64,000 nucleotides of DNA, taken from assembly GCA_947644715.1 (NCBI GenBank), contig CANSAP010000005.1:29256-93255 (forward strand), read 5' to 3'. Below are positions 54,558 through 62,520 of this stretch, in pieces; the first letter of the stretch is position 1; each line of letters opens with the position of its first letter. Origin of the DNA: an uncultured Bacteroidales bacterium (lineage in GTDB: Bacteria; Bacteroidota; Bacteroidia; Bacteroidales; Muribaculaceae). The translations under genes and the position numbers were made by a program. The notes beneath the pieces are model-generated. The model did not search any database and had not been told where the DNA came from. It was given only the letters and a program-made list of their open reading frames with translations.

Positions 54558-55859
54558 ATGAACTTTACTCTCAAAGCTGCAAATATCTGGGAATTCGGCG
54601 CCCGCAAGGATGCCGCAGGCAATCCGCATCAGGAAGACAGCCTGTTTCCCCCCTTCGGTCGAGTGCCCGACTCCTCCAGGCTCTTCATCGTCTGCGACGG
54701 CATGGGGGGCCATGAAGCCGGAGAGGTGGCCAGCGCCACTGTGGTGGAAGCTCTCTCGAAAGCCATTCCGGCCGACGGCGCCCAAGTCTTTACGGAGCTG
54801 GACTTCCGCAGAGCGCTGGATGCCGCCTATGATGCGCTGGATGGCATCGAGTGTCACGAGACCCGCAAGCCGGGCACGACCCTGACCCTGCTTAAGCTCC
54901 ATGCCGGGGGTGCCACCATCGCCCATATCGGCGACAGCCGTCTCTACCACATCCGTCCCGGAGAGACCGCCGAGCAGACCCGCATCCTCCACAAGACCTC
55001 TGACCACTCCCTGGTGAACGAACTCGTCAAGATGGGGGAGATGACCGAAGAGCAGGCCCGCACCTCCTCGCAACGCAACGTCATCACCCGCGCCATGCAG
55101 CCCAAGCTCTCCCCCCGCCCCGCGGCTGACCTGCACACCACGACCGACATCCGCCCCGGCGACTGGTTCTATCTCTGCTCTGACGGAATGCTGGAGCAGA
55201 TGACCGACGCCGACCTGCGCGCCCTCTTTTCCCGCGAGGGGGGCGACATGCAGCAAAAAATCAAGGAGCTGACCGAGGCCACCGCGCATAATCAGGACAA
55301 CCACACCGCCATCCTTGTGGAGATAACCGATGTGCAGGGCGCGGCCGCTGCGGAGCGTCCCGTCACCAGCATGCTCACCCCCGAGATGAGCAAGGAGGCC
55401 GACGCCGTGGCAGAGCGCATAGCCGGGAGCGAGCGTGAGGCAGACGCGCGCCAGAGCAAGCCCCGCAGCCGCACGATTCCAATCCTGCTGCTCATCATGG
55501 TCCTGCTGATAGCCGTGGCCGCATGGTTCTTCTTCACCCCCACAAAAAGCGCCGAGCCCCGGGCCGAAGCCGACACACAGGCTCCCCCGCCGACGGAAGC
55601 ACCCATGGCCGAAGCCGAGCCCCGCGCCGAAGCCCCGCAGAAAGAGCCTGCCGCGCCCCCGACCCGTGAGCGCCATGCGCATCAGAGTCCCCCCGCAGCT
55701 CCCGCGCCCAAACCGGCTGAAGAGCCTGCTGCCGCTCCCGTCTCCACCCCGGCCATAAAGCACATAAGCGGCCAGCCTGCAACCCGCCCCGCGCAGGAAC
55801 CCGCCGACGCCGACGACCACATGCAAAATTCCACTTCCAAAGAGAACCCCTATAACTAA
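54558..55859 (+). CDS. PP2C-type Ser/Thr phosphatase with membrane anchor and Ala/Pro-rich tail
   Basis: 433 aa. The PP2C domain (about 1-260) shows the metal-binding motifs LFIVCDGMGGHEAGEVAS, KPGTTLTLLKL, IGDSRLYHI, DHSLVNELVKMGE, WFYLCSDGM and the last-motif Asn in HNQDNHTAI. A linker leads to one membrane helix (about 306-325, IPILLLIMVLLIAVAAWFFF), then an Ala/Pro/Glu-rich extracytoplasmic segment of about 110 residues with no fold I recognise. It is the expected antagonist of the kinase encoded 9 nt downstream. An extracytoplasmic tail on PP2C is less common than on the kinase. Confidence 0.9.
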   Translation: MNFTLKAANIWEFGARKDAAGNPHQEDSLFPPFGRVPDSSRLFIVCDGMGGHEAGEVASATVVEALSKAIPADGAQVFTELDFRRALDAAYDALDGIECHETRKPGTTLTLLKLHAGGATIAHIGDSRLYHIRPGETAEQTRILHKTSDHSLVNELVKMGEMTEEQARTSSQRNVITRAMQPKLSPRPAADLHTTTDIRPGDWFYLCSDGMLEQMTDADLRALFSREGGDMQQKIKELTEATAHNQDNHTAILVEITDVQGAAAAERPVTSMLTPEMSKEADAVAERIAGSEREADARQSKPRSRTIPILLLIMVLLIAVAAWFFFTPTKSAEPRAEADTQAPPPTEAPMAEAEPRAEAPQKEPAAPPTRERHAHQSPPAAPAPKPAEEPAAAPVSTPAIKHISGQPATRPAQEPADADDHMQNSTSKENPYN

Positions 55860-55868
55860 CACACTCTA

Positions 55869-57503
55869 ATGTCAACCGCTCAATTATCCATAGGCTCTAC
55901 GCTGCTTGGCGGCAAATATCGCATTGAAGCCATTCTCGGCCAAGGTGGATTCGGCATTACCTACATGGCCGTCCACACCATTCTCGGCAAAAAAGTGGCT
56001 ATCAAGGAATTCTTCCCCAAGGAGTATTGCGACCGCGACGAGTCGACATCCCACATAACCCTCGGCACACAGAGCAACGCCGACTTCGTGACCCGCCTGC
56101 GCAACAAATTCATCAAAGAGGCGCAGAACATCTCCAAGCTCAACCACAAGAACATAATTCAGATTCAGGACATCTTCGAGCAGAACAACACGGCCTACTA
56201 CGTGATGGAATACATCGACGGAGCCTCGCTCGAAGACATCGTGGCCGGAAGCGGAGCCATTGCCCCCGAGAGCGCCGTGCGCTACATGACAGCCATCGGC
56301 GAGGCACTCAGCCACATGCACGCCTCCCACATGATTCACCTCGACGTGAAGCCCGCCAACATCATGATCCGCACAGCCGACGATTGCCCAATCCTCATCG
56401 ACTTCGGCCTCTCAAAGGGTTATGGCGACAACGGCGGCCAGACCTCTACCACCCCTCACGGTGTCAGCCACGGCTACTCCCCGCTCGAGCAATACAACGC
56501 CGACGGCGTCAGTCGCTTCTCCCCGCAGACCGACATCTATGCCTTCGGAGCCACCCTGTTCAAGCTCCTCACCGGCGACACACCCCCCGCCGCCACCAAA
56601 CGCCTGGAGCAGCCCCTCACCTTCCCCGAGACCATGAGCCCCTCGATGCGCCAATTCATCGACCACTGCATGGCACTCTCCAAGAACAGCCGCCCCGCCG
56701 ACATGCCCCGCGCCCTCGACATGCTGGCCACCTGCGACATTGCCGCCACTCCCCCGCTCAAAGACACCCCGGCACACGCTGACCCCACCGAGCCCACAAA
56801 AGTGCTCGGAGGCAAAAAGAAAGCCGCAGCCTCCCGCCCCAGCAAACCCGCCTCCGGCAGCAAGAAAGGGGGACCACTCAAATACATCTTCATCATTCTC
56901 GGCATAGTCGCAGCAGCCGTAATCGCCCTGGCACTCGCAGGCATCTTCACCTCAACAGAGCAACCGGCTGACACCCCCGCCGCCGACACGGCCACAGCAG
57001 CAATCGTGCCCGCCGAATCGGAACAGGCAATCACCCCGGCCGAACAGGAAGAGACCGAGACCCCGGCCCTGCAACCGGCAGAAGAGACCAAACCCTCCGA
57101 CAAGCCCGAACCCAAGAAAGAGGAGAAGAAAGCCACAGTCGAAAAGACCTCCCCCCAGAGTGCCGCTAAGGATGAGACCCCGGCCTCTGCCTCCTCTGCC
57201 CAGTCAAAACAGGCCGCCGTGAAGCTCGCCGCCTCCTCCGTGGGCGCAGGCACAATGGATGCCGGACTGCGTGTCACGGGAGCTACCGTAGCCGGAAGCG
57301 CCCTCGTCTTCAACGTCAACTGCGACCAAAACGTCTATGATGCCGACGACTGCACCCCCTCCAACGCCCACTTCCGCCGCGCCATAAACGCCTACATGGG
57401 CTCTTCCTCCGCAGCCGCAAGCGCCGCAAAAATAGCCAAACAGAACGGCATGAGCGTGCGCTTCAACTTCAATGGCGCCCGCAACTTCTCAATAGGATAT
57501 TAA
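55869..57503 (+). CDS. Hanks-type Ser/Thr protein kinase with membrane anchor
   Basis: 544 aa. The kinase domain (about 15-275) is complete: ILGQGGFGITYMA glycine loop, catalytic VAIKEFFP (Lys46), HLDVKPANIMI in place of HRD (His157, Asp159), and IDFGLSKG as the DFG motif (Asp178). An SPLEQY segment in the activation region is typical of bacterial kinases. One membrane helix (about 336-360, YIFIILGIVAAAVIALALAGIF) separates a long, acidic, Ala/Pro/Glu-rich linker and a C-terminal small domain (AGSALVFNVNCDQNVYDADD...). No PASTA repeats, so it is probably not a muropeptide sensor of the PrkC kind. Paired with the upstream phosphatase. Confidence 0.9.
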   Translation: MSTAQLSIGSTLLGGKYRIEAILGQGGFGITYMAVHTILGKKVAIKEFFPKEYCDRDESTSHITLGTQSNADFVTRLRNKFIKEAQNISKLNHKNIIQIQDIFEQNNTAYYVMEYIDGASLEDIVAGSGAIAPESAVRYMTAIGEALSHMHASHMIHLDVKPANIMIRTADDCPILIDFGLSKGYGDNGGQTSTTPHGVSHGYSPLEQYNADGVSRFSPQTDIYAFGATLFKLLTGDTPPAATKRLEQPLTFPETMSPSMRQFIDHCMALSKNSRPADMPRALDMLATCDIAATPPLKDTPAHADPTEPTKVLGGKKKAAASRPSKPASGSKKGGPLKYIFIILGIVAAAVIALALAGIFTSTEQPADTPAADTATAAIVPAESEQAITPAEQEETETPALQPAEETKPSDKPEPKKEEKKATVEKTSPQSAAKDETPASASSAQSKQAAVKLAASSVGAGTMDAGLRVTGATVAGSALVFNVNCDQNVYDADDCTPSNAHFRRAINAYMGSSSAAASAAKIAKQNGMSVRFNFNGARNFSIGY

Positions 57504-57537
57504 CTGACTAAAAACTAAAATAACCTTACACGCGACA

Positions 57538-58026
57538 ATGAAAAAGTATCTGTACACACTTCTGACCATGCTGCTCTGCGCAACCTTCGGCGCACAGGCC
57601 GCCAACGACAAAAACGCTAAGGAACAAGCCTTTACAAATCAGGTTTCAACATTCTTGAAAGGTGAGGGTTACGCCCCCACAATCGACTCTGACGGCGATG
57701 TGAAATTCAAGTACCAGGGTGACACCTACTATGTTACGCCCGAGGAATATGGCGACGGCTTCTACATCAAGCTCTTCGGCTTCATGGGCTGTGCCGACAC
57801 CTCCCGCCGTGGCATACTGGAGTCATGCAACAAAGTGGAAAGCGGCTTGAAATTCCTGCGCTGCTATGTTACTAACGACGGCGAGAACATCATCTACGAA
57901 TGCGCCGGGTATTTCAGCAATCTCTATCAGTTCAAACTGATGTTCCCCGACTTCATGGACGTGCTCCAGAAGGCTGACGACCGTCTTAAGAAAGCTTACG
58001 CGGAATACGAGCGCGAAAACCGTTAA
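57538..58026 (+). CDS. small secreted protein, YbjN-like
   Basis: 162 aa with signal peptide (MKKYLYTLLTMLLCATFGAQA). Mature part: VSTFLKGEGYAPTIDSDGDVKFKYQGDTYYVTPEE, then LESCNKVESGLKFLRCYVTNDGENIIYECAGYF, ending in a helix (FMDVLQKADDRLKKAYAEY). The 'hydrophobic helix plus strand with GDVKFKYQG' pattern recalls the YbjN / type III chaperone-like fold. It is 34 nt after the kinase gene, probably co-transcribed, and could be a ligand or sensor partner of the kinase; this is inference. A perfect 17-bp hairpin follows. Confidence 0.7.
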   Translation: MKKYLYTLLTMLLCATFGAQAANDKNAKEQAFTNQVSTFLKGEGYAPTIDSDGDVKFKYQGDTYYVTPEEYGDGFYIKLFGFMGCADTSRRGILESCNKVESGLKFLRCYVTNDGENIIYECAGYFSNLYQFKLMFPDFMDVLQKADDRLKKAYAEYERENR

Positions 58027-58043
58027 TCCCCATCCTCCCCACA

Positions 58044-58085
58044 GCGTTAGCCCACACCCCTGCCACAGGGGGTGTGGGCTAACGC
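58044..58085. terminator. 17-bp perfect hairpin after the YbjN-like gene
   Basis: GCGTTAGCCCACACCCC (58044-58060) and its exact complement (58069-58085) around an 8-nt loop. There is no T-tract. It lies directly before the second copy of the palindromic repeat, in a convergent intergenic region. Confidence 0.65.
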
Positions 58086-58099
58086 ACCAATAGGGTGTA

Positions 58100-58298
58100 T
58101 CAAAATTCTTACTGAAGCAAACGCTTGAGGGTGTGTCAAATTGCGAACCCGACACTGAATGGCGCGGAGCGCCTTCCCATTGTTAGCCGGGGGGCTTCAG
58201 CCCCCCGGTATGCATGTAGCGACAACCCAGCCCCGGAAGGGCTGCCCTATATCGTTGGCTGTCAATATATTGGACACTCCTTCATGCAGCGTCGGGTT
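58100..58298. repeat. second, half-size copy of the palindromic repeat family
   Basis: 58100-58124 is identical to 16157-16181. An inverted 38-bp unit lies at about 58127-58160, then 58161-58270 matches the reverse complement of the right half of the 197-bp element, including the GC-rich palindrome CCGGGGGGCTTCAGCCCCCCGG. The element then breaks off before its second half. A partial direct 38-bp unit (ATGCAGCGTCGGGTTC) sits at 58283-58298. The locus fills the 289-bp gap between two convergent genes (ends 58026 and 58316), like the 16-kb locus. Confidence 0.85.
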
Positions 58299-58315
58299 CC
58301 CATGCCTACACTCTC

Positions 58316-59506
58316 TCAGAGCGTTTCGGCGTAGAGCAGGGCGCGGGCTTGCAGAAAGTCGCGGCGCGACTCGAGGTAGTTCTTGTAGTGGGTGGAGAAA
58401 TCCTCCTGCGCCGTCAGATATTCAAGCACGGTGATGGTCCCCTTGTCGAGCGCCATGCGCAGATACGCCTCATTGGAATCCTTGATGCGGTTGTAGAGCG
58501 CGTCCATGTCGGCACAGGCGCGCTGCAACTGCAAGGCGCGCTCATATTGCGCCTGCTTCTCCAGACGGAACTGCTGCTCGGCGCTCTCCAGCTCAAGCTC
58601 GCCCGCCACCTCAAGCGCCTTGGCCGCCTTCACCCTGCCACGGTTTCCCCACAGCGGAAGCGACAGTGTCACCCCGGCACCATGATAGGTGCCATCCTTA
58701 ACTATCTGGCCAATGTAGCCCACCGAAAATTCGGGCAGCCCCTCCTTGCGACGCAGATTCACGTCGGCACGACTCTTCTCCAAATTCGCACGCATCACCT
58801 CAAGCGCGCCGCTGCGTGCGGACGCCTCGCTGAGCCAGCTCTCAAAATCCGAAGGAAGCTGAGCCTGCGGCCAATCCTCGGGTAGCTCCATAGCGGCACC
58901 ACCGTTAAGGCTTTCCACCGCGCGGCGAGCGGCGTCAAGATTCACCCGCGCCATCTTCAGCTCATTGCCCACTGAGAGTGTCTCCAGTTCTATCTTGTTA
59001 TAGTCCAGCTGGTTGATTGCCCCTGACTCAAGAGCCTTGCCGGCTGCGGCAAACATCGTCTGCAACCGCTCATTCTGCCGCTCCATCTCCCTGACCATCG
59101 CCCGGCAATAGCTGTATTCAATCAGCGCCTTCTCGGCCTGAAGCATAATCTCGGCACGGGAGGCTCGCAACGAAGCGCGGGCTACACCCACGTCAGCCTT
59201 CGACACACGGCTCTTGGCGCCGCTCAAAGTGGCGAAATCGAAGCCTTGGGTCACCTCAACGTCAGTCTCATTCGGAAGCTCATGGCCGGAGCCGAACAGA
59301 TAGGCCACACTCACCTCCGGATTCGGAAGCGAGAGACCGGTGCGGGCATCAAGAGCCGTGGCATCAGCCGTGGCGCTCAGGGCGCGGAGCGCAGCATTAT
59401 TTGACTCAATCGATTTTATCTGCTCAGGATACAGACTCTGAGCCGAAGCGGGCAATGCCGCTAAACCCGCCATGATGGCAGGCAGGAGTTTATGCAGGTT
59501 TTTCAT
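58316..59506 (-). CDS. TolC-family outer-membrane factor, orphan
   Basis: 396 aa from the ATG at 59506, which begins the signal peptide (MKNLHKLLPAIMAGLAALPASA); upstream ATGs at 59533 and 59539 add residues without signal character. Two outer-membrane efflux (OEP) repeats span about residues 45-220 and 230-390, mostly long helices (VEVTQGFDFATLSGAKSRVSKADVGVARASLRASRAEIMLQAEKALIEYSY, EFSVGYIGQIVKDG). TolC-like trimers join inner-membrane exporters to the outside. No HlyD-like adaptor or RND/ABC pump is adjacent, so its partner must be elsewhere. The stop lies just beyond the second repeat copy. Confidence 0.85.
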   Translation of the reverse strand: MKNLHKLLPAIMAGLAALPASAQSLYPEQIKSIESNNAALRALSATADATALDARTGLSLPNPEVSVAYLFGSGHELPNETDVEVTQGFDFATLSGAKSRVSKADVGVARASLRASRAEIMLQAEKALIEYSYCRAMVREMERQNERLQTMFAAAGKALESGAINQLDYNKIELETLSVGNELKMARVNLDAARRAVESLNGGAAMELPEDWPQAQLPSDFESWLSEASARSGALEVMRANLEKSRADVNLRRKEGLPEFSVGYIGQIVKDGTYHGAGVTLSLPLWGNRGRVKAAKALEVAGELELESAEQQFRLEKQAQYERALQLQRACADMDALYNRIKDSNEAYLRMALDKGTITVLEYLTAQEDFSTHYKNYLESRRDFLQARALLYAETL

Positions 59507-59561
59507 CGTCAGATTCTTATGCGAGGCATTCATCGTCAATCAGAAGCCGTCTTATGCGGGG

Positions 59562-59593
59562 CAAAATTAGTAAATAATTTACTTTCTTACAAA
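59562..59593 (-). promoter_or_regulatory. Bacteroidetes-type promoter of the TolC-like gene
   Basis: On the minus strand: TTTG (59593-59590), a 20-bp spacer, and TAATTTTG (59569-59562). It lies upstream of all candidate starts of the TolC gene and is independent of the oxalate operon. Confidence 0.75.
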
Positions 59594-59598
59594 CAGCG

Positions 59599-59632
59599 AC
59601 CGAGAGTCGGGGGTCATACCCTGACTCTCGGT
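59599..59632 (-). terminator. hairpin at the end of the oxalate operon
   Basis: ACCGAGAGTC (59599-59608) and GACTCTCGGT (59623-59632) form a perfect 10-bp stem, 23 bp past the AEC transporter stop and before the TolC promoter. The T-tract is weak. Confidence 0.65.
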
Positions 59633-59654
59633 ACATATATAATCATATATCCGG

Positions 59655-60644
59655 TTATGCTGCGGGGAACATATTAAGCGCTACATCCGTGAGCCATATC
59701 CACAACGGGCAGAACCCGATGAAGAGGATGACCGAGAGGGTCAGCGACGAAGTGCCGGTCGCTACATACGTATCATATTCGTCGGCTATGATGATGCCGG
59801 AGAATGCCGGGGGAAGAGCGGCGGCCACTACGAGCATCTTGAGGTTATTGGGATCCATGTGCCAAAGCATTCCGAGCACGAGCACCACAAGCGGCATCAT
59901 AATCATCTTCATTATGGAGCCGAGCACAGCCTGCCAGTTCAGAGTGAACTTAATGGCGCTCAGGGTGATACCGGCTGAGAAGACGGCCATTGACGCATTG
60001 GCCTTGGAGAGCAGCGTGAAGGAGGGGCTCAGGTCAGTGGGCCAAGGAATTCCGACAAGCACCCAGACAACAGCCAAGATAGGCGCCCAGGCCACCGGCT
60101 GCGCCAGCGCGTGAAGCACAGGCTTCCAGGCTGACTCCGACTTCATGCTCGGGTTCTGCTTGGCCAGCGAAGAATTCATCAGCGAGAGGCCCACAGGGAT
60201 ACCCACCGCATTAACCACAATGCCCACGATTGCTACCACAAGCGCCACGGCCGGCAGACCCACAGTGGAGTCAAAGATAGGCTCCAGCACCGCAAAGCCA
60301 AGGAAGCCGATGGTAGGGCTGCCGCTGATCAGCGCCGAAACAGCCGCGTCGGCACCCGTATTTTTCTTAAAGCAGTATTTGAACACGAAGTAGACTATCA
60401 TGAAGCAGGCCATGATGCCTATCAGGGAGACAAGCGTCAGCTTGAGATCCTTGGCAAGGTCTTCGCGTGTGGACTGCACAATGCTCACAAACAGGTCCGC
60501 AGGCAAAGCGTAGTTCAGGACTACCTTATTGAACTTCTTCGAGTCCTGCCCGTTGAAGACGCCCCTCTTCCCGGAGACGAAACCGAGAAGCATCACTACG
60601 ATAATCGGGACGATGGCGTAGAGAATAATATGTTCCATAATCAA
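59655..60644 (-). CDS. AEC-family transporter of the oxalate cassette (YfdV-like)
   Basis: 329 aa with about ten membrane helices in two halves (IILYAIVPIIVVMLLGFVSGKRG...; ALAQPVAWAPILAVVWVLVG...). Conserved AEC features include the N-terminal Asn/Pro region KVVLNYALPADLFVSIV and the SPTIGFLGFAVL segment. It follows oxc by 13 nt. In E. coli the equivalent gene yfdV lies beside yfdW (frc) and yfdU (oxc), which supports an oxalate/formate or related organic-acid transport role; direct function is unproven. The start may be 60644 or the ATG at 60638. Confidence 0.85.
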   Translation of the reverse strand: MIMEHIILYAIVPIIVVMLLGFVSGKRGVFNGQDSKKFNKVVLNYALPADLFVSIVQSTREDLAKDLKLTLVSLIGIMACFMIVYFVFKYCFKKNTGADAAVSALISGSPTIGFLGFAVLEPIFDSTVGLPAVALVVAIVGIVVNAVGIPVGLSLMNSSLAKQNPSMKSESAWKPVLHALAQPVAWAPILAVVWVLVGIPWPTDLSPSFTLLSKANASMAVFSAGITLSAIKFTLNWQAVLGSIMKMIMMPLVVLVLGMLWHMDPNNLKMLVVAAALPPAFSGIIIADEYDTYVATGTSSLTLSVILFIGFCPLWIWLTDVALNMFPAA

Positions 60645-60657
60645 TGTTTTTAATTCG

Positions 60658-62406
60658 TTAGACTGTATAGTTGATCAGCGGCGTGGGGTTAAGATAGCCA
60701 ATATGGCCACTCTCCTTGCCCGAATTGCCGGCGAGCTGCACATCTATCAACGCAGGTTTGCGCGAAGCTATTGCCTCACTCAGAGCTTTTGTCAGCTCCT
60801 CGGGGGTGGTGACATAGTAGGTCTGTGCCCCCCAGGTGGCCCCAAGCTTATCGTAGCGGGCCTGAAGGTCGAGAGTGGTCGGAGCCGGGTCCTTGTCATT
60901 GGCAGGATTCGTCGAAGGATTCACACCCTCACTGTTGTAGATACCACCATTGTTGAAGATAACCACCGTGCAGGGGAGATTAAAGCGGCAGATGGTCGAG
61001 AAGTCCATGCCGGAGAAGCCGAACGCCGAGTCACCCTCGATGGCAACCACACTCTTGCCGGTGGCCACGGCCGCACCCACGGTGGAACCCATGCCCATAC
61101 CCATGATGGCCCACGTAGCGCAATCCACACGGTGGCGGGGCAGCGACATATCAATGGCATCGCGCGTATCGTCAAGCGTATTCGCACCCTCATTCACGAG
61201 AATCACATCAGGATTGGCGGCAAGCACCGGCTTGATGGCCGACAGCGCAGTCCAGTGAGTCATCGGGCTGGCAGAGGAGGCCTCCTTCAGCCGAGCCGCA
61301 AACTTAGTGTTCTCCAAAGCCGTGTGGTCAGCCAAAGCCTTCAGCCAGGCAGGGTCAGTGCTCATGCTCTTACCCTTCAGAGCAGCCAGCAGGGCATCCA
61401 GAGAAAGCCCCATGTCACCCACAACGGGTGCTGCTATCGGACGATTGACATCCATCTCCTCAGGATCCACATCAAGCTGAATGAACTGAATCCCCTCATT
61501 CCATTTTCCGCGGCCGAAGGAATTCATCCAGTTAAGACGGGCACCGATAACCATCACCACATCAGCCTGCTCCATAATCATCGAGCGGCAGGAGAGAGCT
61601 GACAGCGGACCTGCGTCAGGCATCAGCCCCTTGGCCATCGACATCGGCAGATAAGGAATCTTATAGGTCTCAATCAGCTCCTTGAGCTTATCGTCAACCT
61701 GAGCATAGGCCGCACCCTTGCCAAGCAGAATGGCCGGACGCCGAGCCTTGGTCAGAAGCTCCGCGGCACGCTCCACAGCCTGCTCATTGGGAGCCACCGG
61801 AGAGTATAGATCCACCGGAGTATAGAAGAGTTTCTCAGCCTCCGAGGCATCCATAATCTCACCCAAGGCAGGGGTAGTCATATCAATATATACACCCCCG
61901 GGACGCCCGCTGATGGCGGCGCGATAAGCGCGGGCTACGGCCGAAGGAATATCCTTGGCGTGAGAGCAACGGAAGGCCGCCTTAACCAAAGGCTTCGCCG
62001 TATTTAACTGATCCAGCTGCTCATAAGTACCCATATTCATGTCGACCATCGTGGGGTCAGAGGCACCGGAAATCTGAATCACAGGATAGCAATTGACCGT
62101 AGCATTCGCCGTGGCTCCAAGACCATTGAGGAAACCCAGAGAGCTGACTGTGAGGAAAACACCCGGCTTCTTAGTCAGAAAACCATGGGTGGCGGCGGCA
62201 TGACCCGCCTGCTGCTCAAAACGGAAAGAGACGAACTTCATGCCAAGCTTCTGCATGGCATAGGCAGTCTCAGTCACCGGAATGCCCACAAGACCATAGA
62301 CCGTGTCAATGCCGATACGCTTCAGGGCTTCCGCCAGGATATACATGCCCGTAACCTGCTCCGGAAATTTGGGAGCTGTCGTCGGGGTGGTAGTTGTGTT
62401 ATTCAT
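60658..62406 (-). CDS. oxc: oxalyl-CoA decarboxylase
   Basis: 582 aa. A ThDP-dependent enzyme that converts oxalyl-CoA to formyl-CoA and CO2. N-terminal pyrimidine-binding domain with GIDTVYGLVGIPVTETAYAMQ and the catalytic Glu in VSFRFEQQAGHAA. C-terminal ThDP domain with EGDSAFGFSGMDFSTICRF...NNGGIYNSEG (GDS/NN motif). LSLPRHRVDCATWAIMGMGMGSTVGAAVATG is specific to Oxc rather than acetolactate synthases. Length is close to O. formigenes Oxc (568 aa). It follows frc with a 114-bp gap containing a hairpin and precedes the transporter by 13 nt. Confidence 0.94.
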   Translation of the reverse strand: MNNTTTTPTTAPKFPEQVTGMYILAEALKRIGIDTVYGLVGIPVTETAYAMQKLGMKFVSFRFEQQAGHAAATHGFLTKKPGVFLTVSSLGFLNGLGATANATVNCYPVIQISGASDPTMVDMNMGTYEQLDQLNTAKPLVKAAFRCSHAKDIPSAVARAYRAAISGRPGGVYIDMTTPALGEIMDASEAEKLFYTPVDLYSPVAPNEQAVERAAELLTKARRPAILLGKGAAYAQVDDKLKELIETYKIPYLPMSMAKGLMPDAGPLSALSCRSMIMEQADVVMVIGARLNWMNSFGRGKWNEGIQFIQLDVDPEEMDVNRPIAAPVVGDMGLSLDALLAALKGKSMSTDPAWLKALADHTALENTKFAARLKEASSASPMTHWTALSAIKPVLAANPDVILVNEGANTLDDTRDAIDMSLPRHRVDCATWAIMGMGMGSTVGAAVATGKSVVAIEGDSAFGFSGMDFSTICRFNLPCTVVIFNNGGIYNSEGVNPSTNPANDKDPAPTTLDLQARYDKLGATWGAQTYYVTTPEELTKALSEAIASRKPALIDVQLAGNSGKESGHIGYLNPTPLINYTV

Positions 62407-62464
62407 GGAGATACTTGTTTTTTAATGATGAAAGCAGAGAAAGTCTTCCGAAAATTTTGAATTA

Positions 62465-62501
62465 TGGGAGCCACGGGGGAACAGCCCCCCGATAACTCCC
62501 A
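62465..62501 (-). terminator. intercistronic hairpin between frc and oxc
   Basis: TGGGAG (62465-62470) pairs with CTCCCA (62496-62501), with an inner CGGGGG/CCCCCCG stem (62474-62479 with 62485-62491). No T-tract. It may be a partial terminator or an mRNA-stabilising or processing structure that sets unequal expression of frc and oxc. Confidence 0.55.
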
Positions 62502-62520
62502 CATTCTCATTGTTTTATTA

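Noticed and set aside
59655..60644. OxlT-type oxalate:formate antiporter
   Set aside because: The helices and motifs fit the AEC family, not the 12-helix major facilitator family to which OxlT belongs.
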